Shown here: positions 36,517 through 46,130 of the stretch, in pieces
How the letters are laid out: every line of letters starts with the position of its first letter
Numbering within the stretch: the stretch's first letter is position 1
Assembly (NCBI GenBank): GCA_009693705.1
Contig: SHWS01000001.1
Coordinates: 68,067 to 127,806, forward strand
Source of the DNA: Pelagibacteraceae bacterium
GTDB taxonomy: Bacteria; Pseudomonadota; Alphaproteobacteria; Pelagibacterales; Pelagibacteraceae
Length of the DNA stretch: 59,740 bases
Reading direction: 5' to 3'
Position numbers and translations under genes: made by a program
Notes under the pieces: generated by a model
Database searches by the model: none
Told to the model about the DNA's origin: nothing
Seen by the model: only the letters and a program-made list of their open reading frames with translations

Positions 36517-37427
36517 TGAAAAAAAACGTCATCGTTTCTTTAGCTGATTCAAATTACTTTCCTTTATTAGATGAATTAATCCACTCGATTAAGAGATTTA
36601 AAGAAAGTGAAAATATTGCAATTTGTATTTTAGATGCAGGATTAACTGAAGATCAAAAAAAAAAATTAGCTCCAAAAATTGATGAAATAAAATTTGCCGA
36701 ATGGGATATTCAAGTTTCAGAATATAAAATTAAAGGAAGAGAATGGTTGAAGAGCCAAATATCCAGAGCTTTTTTGCCAAAATACTTTCCAAATTATGAA
36801 AAATATTTATGGATCGATAGTGATGCGTGGGTAAATAATTGGGAGTGCATTGAATTATATTTTAAAGCTTGCAATCAAGGTAAATTAGGTATTACCCAAA
36901 CAATAGGCCCAGGTTATAAAATAACTTCAAAAGTCACTTGGATTTTTAGAAAAATTGCTATTATTAAATCACAAAACTTTAAACACGCTATAAAATCCAA
37001 AATAAGTTATCAAAAAGCAAGAAAATTAGCTTTTGCACCACATATAAATATAGGTGTTTTTTCTTTAGAAAAAAAATCAATAGTTTGGAAATCTTGGCAA
37101 GATAATTTAAAACAAACATTAAAGTCTGGTGATATTTTTGGCTCAGAGCAATTAGCCATGAACATGTCAGTTTATATTGATAACATTGAGACTGAATTTT
37201 TACCGTTAAATTGTAATTGGCTGACTAGTAATTTGTTGCCAAAATTTGATGAAGAAAATAATATTTTTGTTGAACCGTATTTGCCTAATTATAAAATAGG
37301 AATTATGCATCTTGCGGCCGGTATATGGAGGGACAATCAAGATATGAGACTTAATAAAGATGTTAAAATTGAGATAGTCACACTTCAAGGAAGAAAATTA
37401 ATTAAAAGCCTAAGATTTAATAATTAA
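36516..37427 (+). CDS. Glycosyltransferase-like protein (GT8-like, DxD-type)
   Basis: A 303-aa soluble protein beginning with a nucleotide-binding-like strand (NVIVSLADSNYFPLLDELIHSI) and containing YEKYLWIDSDAWVNNW, a DxD-type metal/nucleotide-sugar motif in the position expected for GT-A retaining glycosyltransferases. HINIGVFSL, GSEQLAMNM and the late GIMHLAAG are also typical of the GT8-like fold. The acceptor is unknown; location behind phospholipid genes suggests envelope glycan or lipid, which is inference. It is adjacent to rlmE with no gap. Confidence 0.7.
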   Translation: MKKNVIVSLADSNYFPLLDELIHSIKRFKESENIAICILDAGLTEDQKKKLAPKIDEIKFAEWDIQVSEYKIKGREWLKSQISRAFLPKYFPNYEKYLWIDSDAWVNNWECIELYFKACNQGKLGITQTIGPGYKITSKVTWIFRKIAIIKSQNFKHAIKSKISYQKARKLAFAPHINIGVFSLEKKSIVWKSWQDNLKQTLKSGDIFGSEQLAMNMSVYIDNIETEFLPLNCNWLTSNLLPKFDEENNIFVEPYLPNYKIGIMHLAAGIWRDNQDMRLNKDVKIEIVTLQGRKLIKSLRFNN

Positions 37428-38039
37428 TTGAAAAAAAATAAAATTTCCAAAGCCTGGGTAAATAAACAACGGAGAGATATTTATGTTAGACAATCAAAAA
37501 TTGATGGCTATAGAGCAAGATCAGCATATAAATTAATAGAAATTGATCAAAAATTTAAAATCTTTAAAGGTGGCATGATTGTAATTGATATAGGTGCTGC
37601 TCCAGGAAGCTGGTCACAATATTTATCAAAGGTTGTTAAAAGTGGAAAAATAATTTCAATAGATTTAAAAGCAATGGTTCCAATTAATAACACTATTCAA
37701 ATTCAAGGTGATTTTACAGATTTACAAGTGCAAAAAAAAATTAGTGATTTTTTAATTAAAAAACCAGATGTAATTATTTCAGATATGGCGGTAAATACAA
37801 CTGGAATTAAAAATATAGACTCTATTCAAACTGGTGAATTGTGCAAAAGTGCAATGATTTTTTCTAGTAATGTTTTATCCGAAAATGGTTTTTTTATTTC
37901 AAAAATTTTTATGGGAGGTTCTGTGAATGAAATTATTATGCTTGGAAAAAAAAATTTTAAGGAAGTTAAGGTTTTTAAACCAAAATCTAGTCGAAAAGAA
38001 TCAAAAGAAAGTTTTATAATTTGCAAAAAGCTAAGATAG
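37428..38039 (+). CDS. rlmE: 23S rRNA 2'-O-ribose methyltransferase RlmE (FtsJ/RrmJ)
   Basis: Methylates U2552 (E. coli numbering) of 23S rRNA late in 50S assembly. The N-terminal RSAYKLIEIDQKF carries the first catalytic Lys; SAM-binding IDIGAAPGSWSQYL, DMAVNTTG with the catalytic Asp (usually DMAPN), SKIFMGG with the second Lys, and RKESKESFII with the Glu complete the K-D-K-E set. The start is TTG at 37428, immediately after the preceding stop. The length of 203 aa is normal. Confidence 0.92.
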   Translation: MKKNKISKAWVNKQRRDIYVRQSKIDGYRARSAYKLIEIDQKFKIFKGGMIVIDIGAAPGSWSQYLSKVVKSGKIISIDLKAMVPINNTIQIQGDFTDLQVQKKISDFLIKKPDVIISDMAVNTTGIKNIDSIQTGELCKSAMIFSSNVLSENGFFISKIFMGGSVNEIIMLGKKNFKEVKVFKPKSSRKESKESFIICKKLR

Positions 38040-38076
38040 GCTCTTTAAAAATTAATTAAATTGTATATAAATCCTT

Positions 38077-39153
38077 ATGATTCCTATAAAAGAGGCTCTT
38101 ACCTTTGATGACGTAACACTTGTGCCTCGATACTCTGAAATTTTACCTTCGGAAGTTAATACCGAAATATCATTAACAAATTCCTTAAAACTTAAAATTC
38201 CAGTTTTTTCTTCTGCGATGGATACCGTAACCGAAAGTAAAATGGCCATAGGAATAGCCAAAGCTGGTGGAATGGGAATTATTCATAGAAATTTAGATAT
38301 TAAAGATCAAATTAGTGAAATTAAAAAAGTAAAAAAACATAAATTATTAGTTGGTGCCGCCGTTGGAGCGGGACCAAACGAATTAAAAAGATTGGAAGCA
38401 ATAATTAAAGAAGGTGTTGATATGATAGTGGTAGATACAGCACATGGGCATAGTAAGAAAGTTGCAGAAATAATAAAATTTATAAAAAAAATAAATACTA
38501 AAAAAATTCCTTTATGCGCAGGCAATATTGCAACCGCAGAAGCAGCAAAATTTTTAGTTAAATTAGGAGTGGATATTGTAAAAGTTGGAATAGGACCAGG
38601 ATCAATATGTACTACTAGGCTTGTGGCTGGTATTGGAGTTCCACAGTTAAGCGCCATTTTATCTGTTAGACAAGGATTAAAAAATAAAAATATTAAAATA
38701 ATATCAGACGGTGGTATTAAATACTCAGGAGATCTTGCGAAAGCTTTTGCAGCAGGAGCTGATGCGGTTATGATTGGATCGTTATTTGCTGGTACAGATG
38801 AAGCGCCTGGAAAACTAATTAAAATGAATGGAAAACTTTATAAAAGTTTTAGAGGGATGGGCTCGATCGGCGCTATGAACAAAGGTTCTTCTGATAGATA
38901 CTTTCAGTTGAAGCAAAAAGATTTATCAAAATATGTTCCTGAAGGAGTTGAGGGTTTTGCTAAATACAAAGGAGATGTTGGAAGTATAATATATAAATTA
39001 ATTGGTGGTCTTAAATCCTCAATGGGATATCTTGGTTCTAAGAATGTTGCTAAGTTGAGAAATAAAGCCAATTTTGTTAAAATTACTAAAGCAGGATTTT
39101 ACGAGAGTATGGTTCATAATGTTGATATAATTAAAGATGAAGATAAATATTAA
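38077..39153 (+). CDS. guaB: IMP dehydrogenase GuaB lacking the CBS (Bateman) domain
   Basis: Oxidises IMP to XMP, the first step towards GMP. Catalytic Cys178 sits in GPGSICTTR; substrate motifs SDGGIKYSGD, MIGSLFAGTDEAPG, the flap SSDRYFQ and PEGVEG are all intact. The usual enzyme is about 490 aa with two CBS repeats inserted after the N-terminal third. Here residue ~86 (ISEIKKVKK) leads directly into LLVGAAVGAG, a clean absence of the inserted domain, giving 358 aa. It should be active but without the nucleotide-sensing module. It is followed by a TPR gene and guaA in one overlapping operon. Confidence 0.95.
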   Translation: MIPIKEALTFDDVTLVPRYSEILPSEVNTEISLTNSLKLKIPVFSSAMDTVTESKMAIGIAKAGGMGIIHRNLDIKDQISEIKKVKKHKLLVGAAVGAGPNELKRLEAIIKEGVDMIVVDTAHGHSKKVAEIIKFIKKINTKKIPLCAGNIATAEAAKFLVKLGVDIVKVGIGPGSICTTRLVAGIGVPQLSAILSVRQGLKNKNIKIISDGGIKYSGDLAKAFAAGADAVMIGSLFAGTDEAPGKLIKMNGKLYKSFRGMGSIGAMNKGSSDRYFQLKQKDLSKYVPEGVEGFAKYKGDVGSIIYKLIGGLKSSMGYLGSKNVAKLRNKANFVKITKAGFYESMVHNVDIIKDEDKY

Positions 39154-39584
39154 TGAATATAAAACGTAAGCTATTTTTTTTAATTATTTTATTTTTTTCT
39201 TTATCTAATTCGGCTTTTCCTCAAGAAAACTTTTTTAATGAAGCGTTAAAAATGTATGAAAATAAAAAATATGATGATGCAAAATTTATGTTTGAAAGAA
39301 ATATAGTATACAATCCAAAAGATGCAAATTCTTATCTTTATTTAGCGAAGATTTACAATCAAGAAGAAGATAAAATTAAAGAAGAAAAAAATCTTACTAC
39401 AACTTTGTTAATTGAGCCTGATAATGAAGAGGCTCTTTTAATGCTAATTAAAATCTCTTTAGAAAAATCTAATTATGAAAAAGTAAAAGATCTTTCTCAA
39501 ACCTTTGCTAAAGTTTGTAAAAATTTATGTAATGAAAATAAAACAATTCAAGATTCATTAAAAAATATAGAACCAAAACCATGA
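39153..39584 (+). CDS. Small exported TPR protein between guaB and guaA
   Basis: A 143-aa protein with an N-terminal signal peptide or anchor (residues 6-22, ending NSAFPQ) and about three tetratricopeptide-like helix pairs: [42 protein letters not shown], and [21 protein letters not shown]. It probably acts as a periplasmic protein-interaction module. It shares one base with guaB (TAATG) and four with guaA, so translation is coupled, but nothing in the sequence ties it to purine synthesis. Confidence 0.75.
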   Translation: MNIKRKLFFLIILFFSLSNSAFPQENFFNEALKMYENKKYDDAKFMFERNIVYNPKDANSYLYLAKIYNQEEDKIKEEKNLTTTLLIEPDNEEALLMLIKISLEKSNYEKVKDLSQTFAKVCKNLCNENKTIQDSLKNIEPKP

Positions 39585-41143
39585 GTCTTGATCCAAATCT
39601 AGATAAAATTTTAATTATAGATTTTGGCTCCCAGTTCACTCAATTAATAGCAAGAAGAACAAGGGAATTCGGTATTTATTGTGAAATTATAAGCCACCAT
39701 AAAACAAAAAATTTAGATTTTAATGAAAAAATTAAAGGCATTATTTTGTCAGGGGGACCGCTAAATGTTTACGAAGTTAATAAGTATTCTTTTGATAAAA
39801 AAATTTTAAAATACAATATACCAGTTCTTGGTATTTGCTTTGGACACCAGATATTATCCAAGTTAAATGGCGGTAAAGTAAAACAATCAAAGCATCGTGA
39901 GTTTGGTTTAGCAAATATTTTTCAAAAAAATAAAAGCATCTTAACAACTAATTTTTTTAATAAAAAAAATTTAACTGAAGTGTGGATGAGTCATGCTGAT
40001 CAAATTACCAAACTACCAAAAAATTTTAAAGTTATTGCTTCTAGTCTAAATTCTGAGTTTGCAATTGTTCAACATAAAACTCAAAGTCTCTTTGGGGTTC
40101 AATTTCATCCTGAAGTAACTCACACAAAAAATGGAAAAAAAATTATTAGTAATTTTATTTTTTTGATATGTAAAATGAAAAAAAACTGGTTTGTTAAAGA
40201 TCAAAAATTAAAGCTTATTCAGGAAATTCAAGATCAAGTAGGCTCTAATAAAGTAATTTGTGCATTATCGGGTGGTGTTGACAGTAGCGTAGTAGCTCAA
40301 TTGTTAAATAAAGCGATTGGAAAGAACTTATATTGTATTTTTGTCAATACTGGACTTTTAAGAAAAAATGAAGAAGTTCAAGTAGTTGAAACATTTAAGA
40401 AAAAACTTAAAATGAATTTAATTTATGTAAATGCAGAAAAAGAATTTATTTTAAAACTTAAAAACATTACCGATCCAGAAAAAAAAAGAAAAATAATTGG
40501 TAATCTATTTATAAAAATTTTTGAGAGATATGCAAAAAAAATTAAAAATGTTAAGTTTTTAGCCCAAGGGACTCTTTATCCTGATTTAATTGAAAGTAAA
40601 TCCGTTACAGGAAGTCAAACCTCAAAAATCAAATCACACCATAATGTGGGTGGTTTACCAAAAAAAATGAAACTCAATTTAATTGAACCACTAAAATTTT
40701 TATTTAAAGATGAGGTCAGAAATCTTGGTTTAGAGTTAAAATTAGATAGGGAAATTATTTCAAGACATCCATTTCCAGGTCCCGGACTAGCAATAAGGAT
40801 ACCAGGACTAATCACGAATGAAAAAGTTAAAATTTTAAAAGAAGCTGATTTTTATTTTATTGAATCATTAAAAGAGCATGGTTTGTACGACAAGATTTGG
40901 CAAGCTTATGCAGCTTTACTTCCCGTTAAAACAGTGGGTGTTATGGGCGATAATAGAACTTATGAATATTTATGTTTACTTAGAGCCATAACTTCTGAGG
41001 ATGGTATGACCGCTGATTTTTATGATTTTAAAAAATCCTTTATGCAGAAGATTTCTAATAAAATAGTTAATAGCATTAGAGGAATAAATAGAGTAGTTTA
41101 TGACATTACTTCTAAACCGCCCAGCACCATTGAATTAGAGTAG
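39581..41143 (+). CDS. guaA: GMP synthase (glutamine-hydrolysing)
   Basis: Converts XMP to GMP using glutamine and ATP. The N-terminal class I amidotransferase domain has nucleophile Cys in VLGICFGHQ and the His/Glu pair in QFHPEVTHT. The ATP pyrophosphatase domain has the PP-loop LSGGVDSSV, and the C-terminal dimerisation domain contains [13 protein letters not shown] and the terminal KPPSTIELE. The 520-aa length is normal. It ends the guaB-TPR-guaA operon. Confidence 0.97.
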   Translation: MSLDPNLDKILIIDFGSQFTQLIARRTREFGIYCEIISHHKTKNLDFNEKIKGIILSGGPLNVYEVNKYSFDKKILKYNIPVLGICFGHQILSKLNGGKVKQSKHREFGLANIFQKNKSILTTNFFNKKNLTEVWMSHADQITKLPKNFKVIASSLNSEFAIVQHKTQSLFGVQFHPEVTHTKNGKKIISNFIFLICKMKKNWFVKDQKLKLIQEIQDQVGSNKVICALSGGVDSSVVAQLLNKAIGKNLYCIFVNTGLLRKNEEVQVVETFKKKLKMNLIYVNAEKEFILKLKNITDPEKKRKIIGNLFIKIFERYAKKIKNVKFLAQGTLYPDLIESKSVTGSQTSKIKSHHNVGGLPKKMKLNLIEPLKFLFKDEVRNLGLELKLDREIISRHPFPGPGLAIRIPGLITNEKVKILKEADFYFIESLKEHGLYDKIWQAYAALLPVKTVGVMGDNRTYEYLCLLRAITSEDGMTADFYDFKKSFMQKISNKIVNSIRGINRVVYDITSKPPSTIELE

Positions 41144-41166
41144 AGTGCAGATATAAATATAAAAAT

Positions 41167-41586
41167 ATGAAATATTTACACACAATGATCAGAATTAAAA
41201 ACGTCGATGATTCTCTAAGATTTTTTTGTGAAGGACTGGGTTTAAAAGAAACTAGAAGAATTGAAGACGAAAAAGGTAGATTTACACTTATATTTCTTGC
41301 CGCACCCAATGACGACAAAGCAGAAATTGAATTAACTTATAATTGGGATGGTGACAATCTTGGAGATGGTTCAAGAAACTTTGGACATCTTGCTTATCGA
41401 GTAGACGATATATATGAAACTTGTCAAAGGCTCATGAATATGGGTTATACAATTAATAGACCTCCAAGAGATGGACATATGGCATTTGTTAGGTCTCCAG
41501 ATAAAATTTCAATAGAAATTCTTCAAGAGAATTATTTAGAATCAAGAGAGCCATGGAAATCGATGGCTAATTCAGGTACTTGGTAA
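41167..41586 (+). CDS. gloA: Lactoylglutathione lyase (glyoxalase I)
   Basis: A small metalloenzyme of the vicinal-oxygen-chelate fold that converts the methylglyoxal-glutathione adduct to S-lactoylglutathione. LHTMIRIKNVDDSLRFFCEGLGLKE is the standard N-terminal module; metal ligands are predicted at the His of YLHTM, the Glu of EIELTYN, the His of FGHLAYRVDD and the Glu of SIEILQ. The length of 139 aa is normal. It sits alone between guaA and panB with short gaps. Confidence 0.92.
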   Translation: MKYLHTMIRIKNVDDSLRFFCEGLGLKETRRIEDEKGRFTLIFLAAPNDDKAEIELTYNWDGDNLGDGSRNFGHLAYRVDDIYETCQRLMNMGYTINRPPRDGHMAFVRSPDKISIEILQENYLESREPWKSMANSGTW

Positions 41587-41606
41587 TCTTTAATTGAATA
41601 ATTACA

Positions 41607-42380
41607 GTGAACAAAATTCAAAAAATTCAAAAAAAAAAATATAAATCTAAAATTGTTTGTCTTACAGCTTATTCAAAAAATGTTGCAGAGGAAATTGACA
41701 AATATACAGATTTAATTTTAGTCGGAGATTCTTTGGGTTCAGTTTTATACAATTATAACACAACACGAAATGTTACACTGAAAATGATGATTGAACATGG
41801 CAAAAGCGTCAGACAGGGTGTTACCAAAAGCTTAATGGTAGTTGATTTACCTTATAATACTTATCGCAATAAGATAGAGGCACTAAAAAATTCAAAAAAA
41901 ATAATAAAAGAAACTAAATGTGATGCGGTAAAGTTGGAAGGTGGTTTAAAGATTATTAAAATAATTAAACATTTAACTAAACATAAAATAGCAGTAATGG
42001 GACATGTGGGAATTTTACCACAGTCTGTTAAAAAAAAATTTAGATTTAAGGGTAAAAACCCAAAAGAACATAAACAAATTTTAGCAGATGCAATAGCCCT
42101 AGAAGAAGCGGGTGTATTTTCAGTTGTTATAGAAGGGGTAGAAAAAAATCTGTCAAAATTAATAACTAATAAAATTAAAATACCAACAATTGGTATTGGG
42201 GCGTCAAATCATTGTGATGGTCAGATTTTGGTAACAGATGATATTTTAGGTTTAACAAAATCAAAAATAAAATTTGTAAAAGAATATTTTGATATGAAAA
42301 AAAATATTAGATTAGCAGCTAAAAAATATAAATTAGATGTGATCAATAAAAAATTCCCAAATAAAAAACATCTTTACTAG
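41607..42380 (+). CDS. panB: 3-methyl-2-oxobutanoate hydroxymethyltransferase
   Basis: First committed enzyme of pantothenate synthesis, using methylene-tetrahydrofolate. Typical blocks: VCLTAYSKNVAEEID, LILVGDSLGSVLYNY with a metal-binding Asp, VVDLPYNTY, AVKLEGG, MGHVGILPQS, VVIEGV and IPTIGIGASNHCDGQILVTDD. It starts with GTG at 41607. The length of 257 aa is normal. No panC is adjacent. The last 4 bases overlap the terC end. Confidence 0.94.
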   Translation: MNKIQKIQKKKYKSKIVCLTAYSKNVAEEIDKYTDLILVGDSLGSVLYNYNTTRNVTLKMMIEHGKSVRQGVTKSLMVVDLPYNTYRNKIEALKNSKKIIKETKCDAVKLEGGLKIIKIIKHLTKHKIAVMGHVGILPQSVKKKFRFKGKNPKEHKQILADAIALEEAGVFSVVIEGVEKNLSKLITNKIKIPTIGIGASNHCDGQILVTDDILGLTKSKIKFVKEYFDMKKNIRLAAKKYKLDVINKKFPNKKHLY

Positions 42381-42988
42381 AAAAATCTTCTAAAGCTTTC
42401 GTTAATTGAGATAACATCTAAATCACTTAAACCACCGATTATAAGCTGAAGAGCTACAATTAATATCGCAATTAATCCAACATAACCCAACCATTTATAT
42501 TTTTGAATTTGCAGAGCAAAAAATCTTGCTAATGTCCCAACTAGAATTACTGATAAAAAAAGACCAAAAATAAGCAAATTTAAATTATTTTTTGCAGCAC
42601 CAACAATCCCAATAACATTATCAAAACTTAAAGTAATATCTGCAAATAATACTTTATAAACTCCTTTGACATAGGAAGGTTCTTTAGAAGCCTTAGTTGG
42701 TGATTTAATTATTTTGCTATCAAATAAATCTCTTCTCAAATCATTTACTATCCAAATCAATAATAATCCTCCTAAAATTTTTACATAGGCAAATCCAAAC
42801 AAATATGAGGCAAAAAATGCAAATATAATCCTAAAAACTAATGCCCCAAACATTCCCCAAAGTATTATTTGATTTCTATGCTTTGGTGCAAAATTGGCAG
42901 CAACCATTCCAATAATAATTGCGTTATCTGCTGCCATTATTACGTCAATAATTATTATTTGAAAAAGTATTATAAAATTTTCGAACAA
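42377..42988 (-). CDS. TerC-family integral membrane protein
   Basis: A 203-aa protein with about six or seven hydrophobic helices. The TerC signature acidic membrane motifs are visible: IIDVIMAADNAIIIGM near the N-terminus and LFADITLSFDNVIGIVGAA in the second half. Members of this family have been linked to metal (notably Mn2+) export and tellurium resistance; the actual substrate here is not deducible. It is divergent from the tRNA-binding protein gene across 59 bases. Confidence 0.85.
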   Translation of the reverse strand: MFENFIILFQIIIIDVIMAADNAIIIGMVAANFAPKHRNQIILWGMFGALVFRIIFAFFASYLFGFAYVKILGGLLLIWIVNDLRRDLFDSKIIKSPTKASKEPSYVKGVYKVLFADITLSFDNVIGIVGAAKNNLNLLIFGLFLSVILVGTLARFFALQIQKYKWLGYVGLIAILIVALQLIIGGLSDLDVISINESFRRFF

Positions 42989-43047
42989 AGTATATTTATC
43001 ATACTAAAAAAATTTAAATTAATCAATATTCATTATATATTCTTTCC

Positions 43048-43389
43048 ATGAAAGAAAAAATTAGTTATGAGATTTTTGAAAAAATTGATATTCGCGTTGG
43101 TACAGTTATTTCAGTAAAAAAAAATGAAAAAGCTAGAAAATCTTCTTTAGTAATTGAAGTAGATTTTGGTAAAGAAATTGGTATTAAACAATCCTCCGCA
43201 CAAATTACACATTATTACAATGAAGAAAATCTTAAGGGCAAGCAAGTTATTGGGATTTGCAATTTTGATGAAAAAAATATTGCTGGAGTAATTTCTCAAG
43301 TATTAATTCTAGGATCAATAGACAAAGAAGGAAAAGTTATATTAGTTCATCCATCTCAAAAGTCAGAAAATGGATTACCAGTAGCTTAA
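43048..43389 (+). CDS. csaA: CsaA-like tRNA-binding-domain protein
   Basis: A single EMAP-II/tRNA-binding OB-fold domain of 113 aa: FEKIDIRVGTVISVKKNEKARKSS, the GIKQSSAQITHYYN block, and VIGICNFDEKNIAGVISQVLILGS match CsaA and the C-terminal domains of MetRS and PheRS beta. CsaA was described as a chaperone-like protein in Bacillus; its role in other bacteria is unclear. The stand-alone size argues against a broken synthetase. Confidence 0.85.
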   Translation: MKEKISYEIFEKIDIRVGTVISVKKNEKARKSSLVIEVDFGKEIGIKQSSAQITHYYNEENLKGKQVIGICNFDEKNIAGVISQVLILGSIDKEGKVILVHPSQKSENGLPVA

Positions 43390-43458
43390 ATATTAAATTA
43401 TGATATGTCAATTTACTATAGTCTATATAATAGATTTAAGTGTCTAAAATAATAAAAA

Positions 43459-46128
43459 ATGAAACCAGGAAATAAAAATTCTTATAATTCTTTAAAAACA
43501 CTTAAAATAAGTGGTAAAGATTATAAATATTATTCTCTAGCACAAGCAGAAAAAAATGGGTTAGAAGGTATATCAAAATTACCAAAATCTTTAAAAGTTC
43601 TTCTTGAAAATCTCTTAAGATTTGAGGACGATCTATCAGTTACAAAAAATCAAATTCAAGCGATTAAAGATTGGTTAAAAACAAAAACCTCAAATATAGA
43701 AATAGCATATCGTCCAGCAAGAGTTTTACTCCAAGATTATACAGGCATTCCAGCGGTTGCAGATCTTGCTGCTATGCGAGAAGCGGTAAAAGAAAAAAAT
43801 AAAGATCCTAATACTATCAACCCGCTTTCGGCTGTTGATTTGGTTATTGATCACTCGGTACAAGTCGACCAGTCTGCTAAATCAGATTCATTTGAAAAAA
43901 ATGTTGATATAGAGTTTAAAAGAAATGGTGAAAGATACTCTTTTTTAAAATGGGGACAGCAAGCCTTTAATAATTTTAGAATAGTACCGCCTGGTACAGG
44001 AATTTGTCACCAAGTAAATTTAGAATACTTATCTAAAGTAGTTTGGTCTGAGGAATTCAATGGAGAAAAATATCTTTTTCCAGATACGCTAGTTGGAACC
44101 GATAGTCATACGACTATGGTCAATGGTTTATCTGTTTTAGGATGGGGAGTAGGAGGTATTGAAGCTGAAGCAGGAATGCTAGGGCAACCAGTATCGATGT
44201 TAATACCTGAAGTTATTGGTTTTGAAGTAAAAAATAAAATGCCCGAAGGGACTACCGCAACCGATCTAGTTTTAACAGTAGTTAAAATGCTAAGAGACAA
44301 AGGTGTTGTTGGAAAATTTGTTGAATTTTATGGAGATGGTTTAAAAAATTTAACACTTGCTGATCGAGCAACTATTGCAAACATGGCACCAGAGTATGGT
44401 GCAACATGTGGTTTTTTTCCAGTTGACGATGAAACTTTAAAATATCTTAAATTTTCAGGAAGAGATCAGGAATTATTAGATATTGTTGAAAACTACACCA
44501 AAGAACAAGGTTTATGGGTTAGTAATGAAATTGAATTTACTGACACTTTGTCTCTAGATATGTCAACTGTAATGCCAACTATTTCAGGCCCTAAAAGACC
44601 TCAAGATAAAGTTTTGCTTGTTGATGCGGCAAGTAGTTTTAAAAAAGTTTTTGAAGAAACAACTCATAAAAAAACTTATTCTGTTTCGAATGTATCTAAT
44701 ACAGATTATCAAATTAAAGATGGATCAATTTTAATAGCAGCGATTACATCTTGTACCAATACTTCTAATCCAAATGTGTTAATCGGAGCAGGATTGTTAG
44801 CAAAAAAGGCAGTAGAATTTGGTTTAGAGGTTAAACCTTGGGTTAAAACTTCTTTAGCACCTGGTTCACAGGTAGTTACGGATTATTTAGCTAAAGCTGG
44901 ATTAAATATTTATCTAGATAAACTCGGATTTAATTTAGTTGGTTATGGTTGCACAACCTGTATTGGAAACTCAGGGCCTCTCCCAGAAAATATTGTTGAG
45001 TCAATTCAAAAAGAAAATATTTATGCAGTATCTGTTTTATCGGGTAATAGAAATTTTGAAGGAAGAATTTCGCCTCACATCAAAGCGAATTATTTAGCCT
45101 CGCCACCGCTGGTAGTTGCCTATGCTCTTGCTGGACACATGGAATTTGATTTATACAAAGATTCTCTCGGCAAAAATAAAGAAGGTAAGAATGTTTATTT
45201 AAAAGACATTTGGCCATCTAATCAAGAAATTGATGAAATATTAAAAAAATCTTTAAGCCCAGACATGTTTATTAAAAGATATTCAAATATATCTGAAGGC
45301 CCGAAACAATGGCAAGAAATTAAGACGATAAATAGCAGTATCTATAACTGGGATGAGAATTCTACCTATGTAAAAAAACCACCTTTTTTCGACTCCTTAC
45401 CTGATCTGCCGGAAGGATTTAAAAAAATTAAGGATGCTAGACCATTACTAATCTTAGGTGATATGGTAACAACTGATCACATTTCTCCTGCAGGCAGTAT
45501 TCAAAAAGATAGTCCAACAGGTGAATATTTTATGGAGCGTCAAATTTTACCTAAAGATTATAATTCTTATGGGTCTAGAAGAGGTAATCACGAAGTAATG
45601 ATGAGAGGTACATTTGCTAATATTAGAATAAGAAATGAAATGGCTCCTGGGACAGAAGGAGGTTTTACAAAATTATATCCTGAAGAAAAAGTAATGCCGG
45701 TTTATGACGCGGTAGTAGAATATAAAAAAAGAGGAACTGACTTAGTTGTTATTGGTGGTAAGGAATATGGCACTGGATCTTCAAGAGACTGGGCAGCAAA
45801 AGGAACGAAATTATTAGGTATTAAGGTAGTAATAGCAGAAAGTTTTGAGAGAATTCATAGATCTAACTTAATTGGTATGGGAATTTTACCACTGCAATTT
45901 ATTGATGGCACAAATAGAACTAATTTAAATTTGATTGGCTCAGAGTTAATAAGTGTTTTTGAATTAGAAAAAGGTATTAATCCTTCTGATAAAGTTACTT
46001 TAGAAATTAAATATGCTTCTGGACATATAAAGAAAATTAAAACTTTATGCAGAATTGATACAAAAAATGAATTAGAATATTATAAAAATGGCGGAATACT
46101 CCAATATGTTTTAAGAAATATGATTTAA
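43459..46128 (+). CDS. acnA: Aconitate hydratase AcnA
   Basis: A [4Fe-4S] TCA-cycle enzyme interconverting citrate and isocitrate. Cluster cysteines are in ITSCTNTSNP and YGCTTCIGNSGPLP; DSHTTMVNGLSVLGWGVGG, GSGSSRDWA-like GTGSSRDWAAKG and ESFERIHRSNLIGMG carry catalytic residues. The 889-aa length fits the AcnA/IRP1 subfamily. A perfect TATAAT at 43426-43431 could be its -10, though no good -35 is seen. The next gene begins 2 bases after the stop. Confidence 0.97.
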   Translation: MKPGNKNSYNSLKTLKISGKDYKYYSLAQAEKNGLEGISKLPKSLKVLLENLLRFEDDLSVTKNQIQAIKDWLKTKTSNIEIAYRPARVLLQDYTGIPAVADLAAMREAVKEKNKDPNTINPLSAVDLVIDHSVQVDQSAKSDSFEKNVDIEFKRNGERYSFLKWGQQAFNNFRIVPPGTGICHQVNLEYLSKVVWSEEFNGEKYLFPDTLVGTDSHTTMVNGLSVLGWGVGGIEAEAGMLGQPVSMLIPEVIGFEVKNKMPEGTTATDLVLTVVKMLRDKGVVGKFVEFYGDGLKNLTLADRATIANMAPEYGATCGFFPVDDETLKYLKFSGRDQELLDIVENYTKEQGLWVSNEIEFTDTLSLDMSTVMPTISGPKRPQDKVLLVDAASSFKKVFEETTHKKTYSVSNVSNTDYQIKDGSILIAAITSCTNTSNPNVLIGAGLLAKKAVEFGLEVKPWVKTSLAPGSQVVTDYLAKAGLNIYLDKLGFNLVGYGCTTCIGNSGPLPENIVESIQKENIYAVSVLSGNRNFEGRISPHIKANYLASPPLVVAYALAGHMEFDLYKDSLGKNKEGKNVYLKDIWPSNQEIDEILKKSLSPDMFIKRYSNISEGPKQWQEIKTINSSIYNWDENSTYVKKPPFFDSLPDLPEGFKKIKDARPLLILGDMVTTDHISPAGSIQKDSPTGEYFMERQILPKDYNSYGSRRGNHEVMMRGTFANIRIRNEMAPGTEGGFTKLYPEEKVMPVYDAVVEYKKRGTDLVVIGGKEYGTGSSRDWAAKGTKLLGIKVVIAESFERIHRSNLIGMGILPLQFIDGTNRTNLNLIGSELISVFELEKGINPSDKVTLEIKYASGHIKKIKTLCRIDTKNELEYYKNGGILQYVLRNMI

Positions 46129-46130
46129 AT

